Below, in pieces: positions 22,495 to 32,683 of a stretch of DNA of 64,000 nucleotides. Both the position numbers and the translations under genes were made by a program. Source of the DNA: Fistularia commersonii. Lineage: Eukaryota; Chordata; Actinopteri; Syngnathiformes; Fistulariidae. Below the pieces are notes generated by a model that saw nothing but the letters and a program-made list of their open reading frames with translations, ran no database searches and had not been told where the DNA came from. Location of the stretch: assembly GCA_037954325.1 (NCBI GenBank), contig JBBMNZ010000021.1, forward strand, positions 15,722,616-15,786,615, read 5' to 3'. Within the stretch, counting starts at the first letter, position 1, and each line of letters opens with the position of its first letter.

Positions 22495-23528
22495 CTAAGC
22501 CTCCGCCGGGGTCTTCTCTGTCCCGCTTTTTGCTCCATCTTCTCCAGCCTCATCCTCGATCACAACTGTGGATGACAGGAGGAGGAGGAGGAGGAGGAGG
22601 AGGGTTAATGAGGAGGGCTCGACTCGGCGTGGCGTCTTGGAAATTCATCCCGTGGGGAAAGAAGGAGGAGGGGGGGGGGTGGAAGCGCCTCACACGCACG
22701 CGCATGCGGGAACGCGCAGGAGGGAAAACAAACAAACAAACAAACAAACAAACAAATAAACAGACGATCTGAAAAGGCGCTCCTCCTGCAGACCCCGCAG
22801 CCCGTGCACGCCGCGTGTTGTTCTCGTGTTGTGTTTGTGCGTGCGTGCGTGCATGCATGCGTGTGCGTCTAGGTTGTGCACGCACGTACGAGCCAGCGAG
22901 TAGAACCGCGACCGCCGACGGTCACGGTTTCATCGGATGCGGCGGGGGAAGGAGGGGGGGATGATTTGAATCACAATTTCACTGCGAATAAATACATCAC
23001 ATCAAGAAGGAGGGAGGAGGAGGAGAAGAAGAGGAGGAGAAGAAGAGGAGGAGAAGAAGAGGAGGAGAAGAAGGGGGCATCCATCACAACTCCGTTAGCG
23101 GCGTTCAGGAGGCGTTTAGCGGCGCGCACTGCGCATCCGACGCGCGTCGAATGTTAAAACCTCCATGAATCCCACGGGCGCTCCAGACACCCCCCCCTCC
23201 CTCCCCTCCCCCACACCCACCCACCCACCCACGGTGTCTCCCGTCTGGCTTCACACACGCACACACACGCACATACACCCCCCCCCCCCCCAAAAAAAAA
23301 ACAAAAAAAAAACGTGCGCCCTCGCCGAACATGCAGGCAAAACGAGCGGCCATAATTACCCCTTTTGCTGCGGCCTATCTGCCCCAGCTTCGGGGGCCTT
23401 TTGCCCTGCGAGCCGCTGAAGAAGTTGTTGGTGTCCTGCAGGCGGCAGGTGAAGGACAGGTGTCCCTCGTCGCCTTCGCTCCCGTAGTGGCTCATCTTGT
23501 CCTCGCTGAACGGCAGCACCTCCGACAT
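22495..23528 (-). CDS. camk2n1: Calcium/calmodulin-dependent protein kinase II inhibitor (CAMK2N family), 2 exons
   Basis: Small cytosolic inhibitor that binds the active site of activated CaMKII. Exon 1 is 23360-23528, ATG at 23528, donor reading G|GTAATT. Exon 2 is 22495-22565, acceptor CCACAG. The total is 240 nt, 79 residues; human CAMK2N1 has 78 and CAMK2N2 79. Exon 1 carries the family core: MSEVLPF start, CRLQDTNNFF, and KRPPKLGQIGRSKR (about residues 43-56), which is the inhibitory segment. Exon 2 begins VVIED, as expected, and has exactly the usual length of 23 residues. After VVIED, however, the normally invariant DRIDDVLK is replaced by a glycine- and alanine-rich EAGEDGAK, and the rest is also changed. 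N1-like (EVLP, NNFF, GRSKR) and N2-like (SEDKM, LSF) residues are mixed, so the paralogue is uncertain. Confidence 0.8.
23009..23071. repeat. Purine-only tandem repeat, about 12-bp unit GAGGAGAAGAAG
   Basis: Some five copies in the single intron of the CaMKII inhibitor gene. On the transcribed strand it is a pure polypyrimidine tract. Confidence 0.85.
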
Positions 23529-23576
23529 CTCCGAATGCGTGTTCTGCCGCCGCGGGGGCGCACGGACTTGGAGGCG

Positions 23577-23636
23577 TGGGGTGGGGTGGGGGGGTGGGGG
23601 GGGTCGTGCGTGGGGTGGGGTGGGGTGGGGGGTGCG
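23577..23636 (+). promoter_or_regulatory. G-run tract with G-quadruplex potential upstream of camk2n
   Basis: About 60 bases made of GGGGTGGGGT-type units, with at least eight runs of four or more G, starting roughly 50 bases upstream of the CaMKII inhibitor start codon. The G-rich strand is the template strand of that gene. Confidence 0.6.
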
Positions 23637-23980
23637 AGCGGCGCGTCTCCGGGCGTCAGCCCGCTGGACGGAGGCGAAACGACGGGAGGAAAGGAGGTGG
23701 AAAAGGGGGGGAGAGGAAAAAAAAAAAGAGGGGAAAATAAAAGAAGGAGCGACTCTGCAGCCTTCCGACGCCCCTCTGTGCTCGCCGCGCGCACGCGTGT
23801 GCGCGTCCGTCAGGAGCGCGAGTGTGCGCGGTGCATGAGCGACAAAAAAAACACGCGCCGGGAAAGGAAAACAAAATCCTGCTCTTCGTGTCCTCTTCCT
23901 CCTCCTCCTCCTCCTCTTCCTCCTTCGCGCTCTTCCTCCGTTCTGTGCGTGCGCGTCGCGTCGGGAATGGATGCGCGCGT

Positions 23981-24013
23981 CCGCGGCGGCGGCGGCGGCG
24001 GCGGCGGCGGCGT
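23981..24013. repeat. (CGG)n repeat upstream of the CaMKII inhibitor gene
   Basis: About ten CGG units roughly 460 bases upstream of the start codon, in CpG-dense sequence that is probably the promoter or 5' UTR. Confidence 0.85.
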
Positions 24014-24283
24014 TCCCGCGGCTCCGCGGCGCCGGGAGGCAGCGCGCCGGAGAGTCCGAGGGAGGGGGGCGGAATCTGGGAGCGACGCAAAACCCGGAGC
24101 CGCTCGGGGACGCGCTTCCGGTCGGAGTCGTGACGCGCGCCGCCGCGCCGCGGGTTCGAACGCACGAGGGGGGGGGGCATCATGGAGGTCTGGAGGAACC
24201 TGCTGCCGCAACACGCCACGGGAGATGTCTGGAGGAACATGCGACCTTCTTCAACCACAAGTGTTGGCAAACTATCTCGTGGC

Positions 24284-26495
24284 AACCATCACTAACATCT
24301 CCAACCATCACGAACATCTCCAACAATCACTAACATCTCCAACCATCACTAACATCTCCCACCATCACTAACATCTCCAACCATCACGAACATCTCCAAC
24401 CATCACTAACATCTCCCACCATCACTAACATCTCCAACCATCACTAACATCTCCAACAATCACTAACATCTCCAACCATCACGAACATCTCCAACCATCA
24501 CGAACATCTCCAACCATCACTAACATCTCCATCATCACTAACATCTCCAACCATCACTAACATCTCCACCACCACTAACATCTCCAACCATCACAAGCAT
24601 CTCCAACCATCACTAACATCTCCAACCATCACTAACATCTCCAACAATCACTAACATCTCCAACCATCACTAAAATCTCCAACCATCACTTACTTCTCCA
24701 ACCATCACTAACACCTCCAACCATCACTAACATCTCCAACCATCACTAACATCTCCAACAATCACTAACATGTCCCACCATCACTAAAATCTCCAACCAT
24801 CACTTACTTCTCCAACCATCACTAACATCTCCAACCATCACTAACATCTCCAACCATCACAAACATCTCCAACCATCACTAACCTCTCCAACCATCACTA
24901 ACATCTCCAACAATCACTAACATCTCCAACCATCACTAAAATCTCCAACCATCACTTACTTCTCCAACCATCACTAACATCTCCAACCATCACTAACATC
25001 TCCAACCATCACAAACATCTCCAACCATCACTAACATCTCCAACCATCACAAACATCTCCCACCATCACTAACATCTCCCACCATCACTAACATCTCCAA
25101 CCATCACTAACATCTCCAACCATCACTAACATCTCCCACCATCACTAACATCTCCAACCATCACTAACATCTCCAACAATCACTAACATGTCCCACCATC
25201 ACTAAAATCTCCAACCATCACTTATTTCTCCAACCATCACTAACATCTCCAACCATCACAAACATCTCCAACCATCACAAACATCTCCAACCATCACTAA
25301 CATCTCCAACCATCACAAACATCTCCCACCATCACTAACATCTCCAACCATCACAAGCATCTCCAACCATCACTAACATCTCCAACCATCACTAACATCT
25401 CCAACCATCACTAACTTCTCGAACCATCACTAACATCTCCAACCGTGTCTAACATCTCCACCATCTCTAACAATCACTAACATCTCCAACCATGACTAAC
25501 TTCTCCAACCATCACTAACATCTCCAACCATGTCTAACATCTCCACCATCACTAACATCTCCAACCATGTCTAACATCTCCACCATCTCCAACCATCGCC
25601 AACACATCTCCCACCATCACTAACATCTCCAACCATCACAAACATCTCCAACCATCACTAACATCTCCAACCATCACTAACATCTCCAACCATCACTAAC
25701 TTCTCGAACCATCACTAACATCTCCAACTGTGTCTAACATCTCCACCATCTCTAACAATCACTAACATCTCCAACCATGTCTAACATCTCCACCATCACT
25801 AACATCTCCAACAATTTCTAACATATCCACCATCTCCAACCACCCATAACATCTCCAACAATTTCTAACATGTCCACCATCTCCAACCATCGCTTACATC
25901 TCCAACATCACTAACATCTCCAACCATCACAAACATCTCCACCATCTCTAACATCTCCAGCCATCTCTGAGATCTCCAACCACCTATCACATCTCTAACC
26001 ACCTCCAACCTTCTCCACCATCTTCAATTATCTTAAAAGGTGTCCAACCTTCTGTAACCATCTCAAACTATCTCCAACATCTCAAACTATCTCCAACATC
26101 TCCAACCATCTCTAACATCTCCAACCACCTCTTACATCTCCAACCACCTCTAACATCTGCTCCTACCTCAACCTTCTCCACCATCTTCAATCATCTTAAA
26201 TGGTGTCCAACCTTCTGTAACCATCTCAAACTATCTCAAATGTTCTGCCAATGATCTCCAACCATCTCTGCCATCTCTTACCATCTTCGCAATCTCTAAC
26301 CATGTCCACCATCTCTCGCAGCTCCAGCCATCTCCAACATCTCCAACTACCTCCAACCTTCTCCACCATCTTCAACAATTTCTAACAATGTCCAGCCTTC
26401 TCCAACCATCTCCACCATCTCCAACCATCTCCCCTATCTCTAACCATCTCCACCATCTCTAACCATCTCCACCATCTCTCACGATCTTCAACCAT
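24284..26495 (+). repeat. Minisatellite array, 19-bp unit CATCTCCAACCATCACTAA
   Basis: A tandem array of a 19-bp unit covering about 2.2 kb. Units are regular to about 25440 (roughly 60 by length) and then increasingly degenerate. Variants recur in blocks: a unit with AACAATCACTAACA is followed by units ending CACTAAAATC and CACTTACTTC near 24645, 24757, 24908 and 25170, so several-unit blocks have been duplicated. The unit is not a multiple of three and the array is not coding. There are no spacers, so it is not a CRISPR array. Confidence 0.93.
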
Positions 26496-26944
26496 CGCTG
26501 CAAACACGTGGAGCTTCAGGACACCTGCTGGTCTCCGGGTTCCTTCCTGCCGCCAGCCTGGGTTCCCTCTCAGAGACAGGAGGTCCTCAACCGGAGAAGG
26601 TTTTCCACGGGGCTGCGTGAAACGCTGATGCGAAACGTTCCTGATGCAGAAACCCAACACCAGCTGAGGGACAAAGGAGGGCAAGGTGAGGCGCCTTTCA
26701 TACGCCGTCCACCATTCATGGCGGAGGAGACACACCTTCTCCCTGCGGACCTCTGGAGGCCACGGCTTTCACCGGGCTTCCAGAGGAGGACCACGGCCGC
26801 CCCTCGGTTCCTGTCAAAATAAGGAATGATGAAGCTCTGAGGGAAGGAGCTTCTGCCCCGGGGCGGACAGAACACCTGGGGACAGATCAGATGTTATCTT
26901 CACGGTGGCCTATCACCACAGGGTGGAGAACACTCTTGAAGATG
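26496..26944. other. Unique-looking sequence between the two minisatellite arrays
   Basis: About 450 bases without the tandem unit, more GC-rich than the arrays. Both strands have short open frames, but none shows a domain or splice context. I see no gene in it. Confidence 0.5.
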
Positions 26945-27545
26945 ATCCATAGGAACCCAATGAACCCAACCATATCTAACCATCTCCAGCAATCATGAAC
27001 CAAAACCATCTCAAACCACCTCCAACCATCTCCAACCACCTCCAACCATCTCCAACCATCTCCAACCATCTCCAGCAATCACTAACCAAAACCATCTCTA
27101 AGCATCTCTAACCATCTCTATCCATCTCCAGCAATCACTAACCAAAACCATCTCTGGCCATCTCTAACCATCTCTATCCATCTCCAGCAATCACTAACCA
27201 AAACCATCTCTAACCATCTCTAACCATCTCCAGCAATCACTAACCAAAACCATCTCTAACCATCTCTAACCATCTCCAGCAATCACTAAGCAAAACCATC
27301 TCTAACCATCTCTAACCATCTCTATCCATCTCCAGCAATCACTAACCAAAACCATCTCTAACCATCTCCAGCAATCACTAACCAAAACCATCTCTAACCA
27401 TCTCTAACCATCTCCAGCAATCACTAAGCAAAACCATCTCTAACCATCTCTATCTATCTCTATCCATCTCTAACCATCTCTATCCATCTCCTGCAATCAC
27501 TAACCAAAACATCTCCAACCATCTCCAACTATCTCCATCCTCCAG
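26945..27545 (+). repeat. Second minisatellite array, about 46-bp unit
   Basis: The unit is built from the 10-mer CCATCTCTAA, usually twice, followed by CCATCTCCAGCAATCACTAA and CCAAAA. Some units have an extra 10-mer. The words CATCTCCA and AATCACTAAC are shared with the 19-bp array, so the two arrays are probably related by descent. Confidence 0.9.
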
Positions 27546-28334
27546 TGCTGCTCCTCTGACTGCTCTCTCTGACCTGATGGACCTCTGACCTCGCATGAGA
27601 AGCAAACACTAAACAGGTCCACACACGTCTCCTGATACCTCCTATGTGGAGCAGGTCTGGTCCACATTCTTGAAGATGATCTACAGGAACCCAGGTTCCC
27701 CCCAGGAGGAAGCGCTGCCTTTTACCCGAGCAGGAACCACGGCAGATCCTCGTGACGTGAGGGCGACCTTCTGCCTGGACCAGAGAGAGAGAAGGATGGC
27801 GAGATAGAAGGTGAGGTGGTGATGGAGATGGAGGAGTACGGAGGATGAGAAGGACCAGCGCCAAAGATCTCCCGCTACCAGTCCAGCTAACGGTAGCGCT
27901 AACAGTAAGATGGAGTTCTTCAGAACTTCTTCCAGTTTGGCTGTGAATCCAGCAGATCCAGCAGGAGATGTTTCCTCAGCCAGGTGATGGACAACATCTG
28001 AAAAACGTGCAGGTTCTTCTACATGAATGCGCCACAGTCAGGGTTAGCATGTTTTCAAACCGGTTAGCCACGCTGGCTACTTCCTGTAGCAGGATCTTCA
28101 GGTGAAACACCAGAGGTCAGGCCATGAGCTCTGGAAGCCTGGACAGGAACATCTCCGCTCAACCTGCGTGATGATCTGCAGGACCTCAACATCGCTTGAC
28201 ATCGTCTCTTTCGGAGCAGAGCCAGCAGGTCCACTGCAGGTCTGACGTCCCTCTCCCATCTGCTCCAGATCTTCTGGAGGAATCCCGAGGTGTCTCCGGT
28301 CCGGCAGAGAGTCCTGGTCCCTCCAGCCTGTCCC

Positions 28335-28386
28335 AGGAGGTCCCCATCTTCTCCTGGAGGCCTCCAGGAGAAGATGGGGACCTCCT
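28335..28386. repeat. Perfect 52-bp palindrome without spacer
   Basis: The left arm runs from AGGAGGTCCCCATC to TCCTGGAGG (28335-28360). The right arm, 28361-28386, is its exact reverse complement, meeting at GGAGGCCTCC. Every one of the 26 base pairs matches and there is no loop. Confidence 0.95.
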
Positions 28387-28479
28387 CTGGATGCTGAGGA
28401 GCAGCGGCTGGACTCTGAGCTCCTCCAGGATGGACTGGAGCAGCAGCTTGTGCCTCCAGCTCACAGCCAGAAGGTCCCT

Positions 28480-28700
28480 GGTTGGATTCCCTCCATGTTC
28501 TCCGCGTGTCTACATGGGGTTCCTCCCAGGTTCTTCACAGGTTCCTCCCGGTCCAAACACACAGGATCTTCACTGGAGATCCTGCATTGTCAGGACGTGT
28601 GAATGAGTCTCCAAATGAGACCCTGTGATTGGTCCAGGGTGAACCCGCCCCTCGTCCAATGACAATGACAGCTGGGATAGGCTCCGCCCCCAGCGCAGAT
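28480..28700 (+). repeat. Dispersed teleost repeat (copy f), longest in the window
   Basis: Carries CATGTTCTCCGCGTGTCTAC, GGTCCAAACACACAGG and GTGTGAATGAGTCTCC. The 3' part follows: CCTGTGATTGGTCCAGGGTG, AACCCGCCCCTCGTCC, GACAGCTGGGATAGGCTCC and a (GAAT)n tail. It shows that the 3' part at about 15205-15260 belongs to the same family. Confidence 0.7.
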
Positions 28701-28966
28701 AATGAATGAATGAATGAACGAATGAATGAATGACTGATTCTAAACCTGGCAGAAAGCCTGTGTGTGTGTGTGTGTGTGTTTGTGTGTGTGTGTGAGGAAC
28801 ACATCTGAGGAACATTGAAAGCATCTCTGAAGGTGAAATGGAGTTGAAATGGACGCAGGGACGTCTTTCACGGCTGTTTGGCCTCTGAGCAGATGTTCTG
28901 AGGAAGCTGCTTCATGGACACCAGGTGTGTTTTCAGCGGCTAACACGGAGTCTGGAGGAGCCACGC

Positions 28967-29008
<42 letters not shown>

Positions 29009-29109
29009 TGACACACTCCCAGCAGACGGCAGGCAGTGGAGGTCCAGGGCGGCAGGGGGCCGTGGAGATAGAGGGAATGGGCTGTCAAGGAACAAGGGCT
29101 TGGTGTGCA

Positions 29110-29162
<53 letters not shown>

Positions 29163-29439
29163 GGATGAGTCAAGGTCAGCTGACGGCGTTGCATCTGCTG
29201 GAGCGTCCAGTGGCCTGGCTTCATTAGCATATGGTCCACTGGCATGGTTTCCGGATGCTTCCTCGCAGAGGACGCTCACGCAGAAGGTCGGAGATGATTG
29301 CTCAGAAATGACCTTCCATGCCAGGACTTGGTCACGCATGTTGCTGAGCAAAGCTGGGGATCGCCTTCAGATCTTCAGGTCCAAGATGGTCCTGGTGATT
29401 CTGCAGCAAGTGAATGCAACCTCTAGAAGGTCAGGATCT

Positions 29440-29645
29440 GACCGGGGTTCACCACAGCCAATCATCTGCCTCCATCCATAAACCTCCTCTCTGGTCTTCC
29501 TTGAGACCTCCTACCCGGATCTTCACCGTCCCTCCTCTGTCTGAGTCCAAACCATCTCAGTGTCCCTCAATGCCGTCCCTCTGATCTTCTCCACATCTCC
29601 ACCTCGGCCGCTCTCACCTCCAGCTTCTCCACGCCGCCCGATACG
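29440..29645 (-). mobile_element. Degenerate RTE-type LINE 3' fragment
   Basis: The plus strand reads CATAAACCTCCTCTCTGGTC, TTCCTTGAGACCTCCTACCC, CGTCCCTCCTCTGTCTGAGT and CCAAACCATCTCAGTG. This parallels the intact minus-strand copy at 40105-40215 in order and wording. The frame is not maintained. Confidence 0.6.
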
Positions 29646-30284
29646 CTTGACGTGAGCAGCTCCACCACATTTTTCTCCTGATATAAATATCCAACCTGGG
29701 ATGGCGGTGATCTCCGAACCAGATCCGTGCAGAAGTTCCCTCAAAGCCACGGCAACCCCCAAGGTCTCACCCAGGCTGGAAGGAGATCCCAGGTGTGGAT
29801 TTCAGCCGTACGTGGAGAATCCTCCAGAACAAAAGGAGGCCTCGGCCCCGGGCTGGAGACACCTGACCTTCTAGAGTCACACCAGGACTCCGACACATGG
29901 GGAGGGGGGTCTTACGTAACATCTCACCTGCTGCATCTCCGCCTCAGGTTGTGCGGCAGGTGAGAGCACTGGTGGCCTCCGCCCTCCTGGAGAAAGATCT
30001 GGAAACATCTCTGAAGGCTTCCTGTGAGGCACTACTGATGGTGATGATGATGGTGATGATGAGCTGCACGAGGAGATGGAAAGGTCAAGAACAATCAGGC
30101 TAAACATGAGAAGCTGAACATCTCCCTGAAATCCATGTGAAGGTGAAGCAATCGTGTTCTGGTGTTATTCAGCAGGAGACCTCAGTCGGGGTCAGAAGGG
30201 GCGGAGCCTGAGATCATCCAATCACAGGACCACATGTGCAGACCTTCTCATCCACAGACGTGGACAACACGTGGTCTCTGTGAA

Positions 30285-30420
30285 GCTCCTGCAGGTGTTT
30301 GGACCGTAGGAGGAACCCGGAGAACCCTGAGGAACCCCATGCAGACGTTGAGAACATGGAGGCTCCACACCTGTGGGGATCCAAGCGAGGATCTTCTGGC
30401 CGCGACCTGAAAGCGAGAAG
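30285..30420 (-). repeat. Dispersed teleost repeat (copy g)
   Basis: Contains GGTGTTTGGACCGTAGGAGG, AACCCGGAGAACCCTGAGGA and ACCCCATGCAGACG, then a CTCCACACCTGTGGGGATCC end. Confidence 0.6.
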
Positions 30421-30734
30421 AATCGCCTCCCGTCATCTGGTGTGTGTCTTCTAGACCTTCATCACACCTTCACTCACTGTCATGGAACAACAGGTAAACA
30501 CAATTTAACCCTGACGGCAGCGGCCAGCTGGAAGTCCAAACCGAGAAGGACCTTCTGGAAGAGGAGGAGGAGGTGGAGGTGGAGAAGGATGGATGTTCAG
30601 ACCACGTCCAGGAGACCTCTGCAACTCCACGTTGTTGCAGGCCATTATCTCCCAACCTTCCATCCTCCATCTCGATGCTGCGATTCAACACCGGTGTTCG
30701 ACAGTTAACCTTCAGAGACGGGCCAGAAACACCC

Positions 30735-30736
<2 letters not shown>

Positions 30737-30791
<55 letters not shown>
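30737..30791. repeat. (CA)n microsatellite
   Basis: About 27 CA units, with a (GT)n run of similar length about 170 bases further on (30960-31002). Confidence 0.95.
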
Positions 30792-30792
<1 letters not shown>

Positions 30793-30847
30793 CGGCACGC
30801 TGGCAACTCATTCTCCCGACTCCCCTGACTTGTCGGAGGCCTTGCAT

Positions 30848-30861
30848 TGTTGCCATGGCAA
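30848..30861. promoter_or_regulatory. Perfect palindromic RFX X-box
   Basis: GTTGCCATGGCAAC is the ideal two-half-site X-box bound by RFX transcription factors. No gene start is recognised close by, so a regulatory role is only inferred. Confidence 0.4.
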
Positions 30862-30959
30862 CACGGGCTACCGTGCCGAGCGGGTTCATGTATACTGTAT
30901 CAGCGCTCGGGCTGTGTCATCAGCGAGGCTCATCCACGCGCAAACGTTTCATGGCCCGC

Positions 30960-31003
<44 letters not shown>

Positions 31004-31406
31004 GTCGTCTTTTGATTTGTGGCTCCAGGGAAATCCCGTCTGAAGACAATACAGAGGCACAAGTGCTCGTCTGAACGAGAGCGAATCATCAGTCATCAGT
31101 GAATGATTACGAGTCGCCGCCGCCGTCATCATCTTCATCATCTCCATCATCTTCTCCATCATCTTCTCCATCATCACCGGGCGAGTCCACGTCCCCTCCA
31201 GCAGGACCTCCTCTGACCTCCGCTTGTCCCGCCATTTACAGCCGGATGAATAATTGACGCTCAGCTTTGTCCGGCCTCCCGCTGTCAGGACCGGAGAAGG
31301 TTCCAGAAGAACCCGGAGGTCTACATACGCCCGGATTTTTCCTGGCACGGAAAAAATCTTTACGGGACGACACGTGCACTTTCCGAGCGAGGGAAGCGTC
31401 CACCCA

Positions 31407-31442
<36 letters not shown>

Positions 31443-31636
31443 GCATTGTTTGTCACGCCCTATCCCCTTTCACCTTCACGCTTGCAGCGGCGCCCTGCGG
31501 GACCCGGGCTGTATGGAGGCCAGGGGTTGGACACCAAACACTCCCTAAGAACGCAGGTGTGGAGGCAAAAAACACCAACCCTGCTGGGAACCTAAATAAG
31601 AGTGACACCTTAGGAGATGGACCAGCATGGGAAAGG

Positions 31637-31675
<39 letters not shown>

Positions 31676-32104
31676 AGCTGTCCGTGTGACGGGCCATGAC
31701 AATGATTTGGCACTTTTTTGGCCTTTTGCATCACTGCTGACTCGGGAGTCATCCGAAGCGACGCGGAGTTGGGAAAACAACTTTTCCGCCCCCCCCTTTC
31801 CTTCCTTCCCTTCTCCTGTAACGTCACTGGATACACAAACATGTCTGGCACGGATAGCCTATCATTTCTCTGGCTTGTCGGGTTACATATCTGCAAAGCT
31901 TGGCTTTATCTGCGCGACCGGACAATGGGCCGAATCTGCCGGAACAAAGGCCTTAGAAGGAGAGGCATAATAAAAGAAGAGGCAGCTTTTTTCCTGTACT
32001 AGGTCAGACTCTCGCTTTCTATGCGTGACAGGCCCGCGGTGTGACACTCAGACATATGGCGGACAATGGCGGGCGAACAATGAACGTGACAGGCACGGCG
32101 GCGG

Positions 32105-32112
32105 TATAAAAG
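32105..32112 (+). promoter_or_regulatory. TATA box, probable promoter of the trypsin-like protease gene
   Basis: TATAAAAG follows a GGCGGCGG stretch. A 5' UTR intron is suggested by a strong acceptor, TTTCTCCTGCAG, ending at 32675, only eight bases before the protease ATG. That would place a non-coding first exon near 32135 onward. Donor and start site are not determined. Confidence 0.45.
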
Positions 32113-32167
32113 ACACCTGAGAGTTCCCGAGCCCAACTGTACGTCCCGGCATGAGAGAAGGCAGCGA

Positions 32168-32198
<31 letters not shown>

Positions 32199-32405
32199 TG
32201 TGTGTGTGCCAGTGCGGACGCCGGACTCGGATTGTGTTTTCACTTGACTGCTAACGCGGTGAGGCCACGTTGTCGCTCTCGCCCGGCCGTGTCGTCGCGA
32301 GTTAGCCTTTTTCCGGCCCGCGCGGCGTTAGCGGGGTTAGCCCTCGTTTGTTTTTTTAATCCGGGAATGAAATTAGGCGTTGACAGCTTTCCGGACGGGA
32401 CGCTT

Positions 32406-32438
<33 letters not shown>

Positions 32439-32683
32439 CCCGGCGCGGCTGCAGCGAGGAAAACACTGAATTATGCAGGAGCGGAGCGTCTTAACGCCGG
32501 GCCTACAAAGTGCTTGATCCGGGGTTTATTCTAATACAGGACACTCTAATCTGCGTGGGGCACGTTTATTAGAATAAGACGAGCCGGCGCGCCGACTCTT
32601 TCGCGTCTCCTGGATTTTCTTATCGTTTTGAAGCTTACAGTTGTCCCGAGCGTGTATTTTTAATTTCTCCTGCAGCGACCAAG

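Larger units (their letters stand above)
27546..32104. other. Intergenic region, repeats, no gene recognised
   Basis: This stretch holds a 52-bp perfect palindrome (28335-28386), dispersed repeat copies (28480-28700 and 30285-30420), an RTE remnant (29440-29645) and many long (CA)n runs: 28757-28793, 28969-29006, 29110-29161, 30737-30791, 30960-31002, 31407-31440 and 31640-31672. A perfect RFX X-box lies at 30848-30861. Open frames here cross CA repeats and are not supported. Confidence 0.5.

Noticed and set aside
23331..24371. 346-codon plus-strand open frame
   Set aside because: It runs antisense through the CaMKII inhibitor exon 1, G-runs, CGG repeats and the minisatellite. The composition reflects repeats, not a protein family.
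24284..27545. Regular direct repeats that could suggest a CRISPR array
   Set aside because: There are no unique spacers, the unit is only 19 bp or about 46 bp, and the surrounding genes are vertebrate. It is a minisatellite.
28186..28464. 92-codon minus-strand frame through the palindrome
   Set aside because: It crosses the 52-bp palindrome and shows no domain. Both strands are open there only because of the local base composition.
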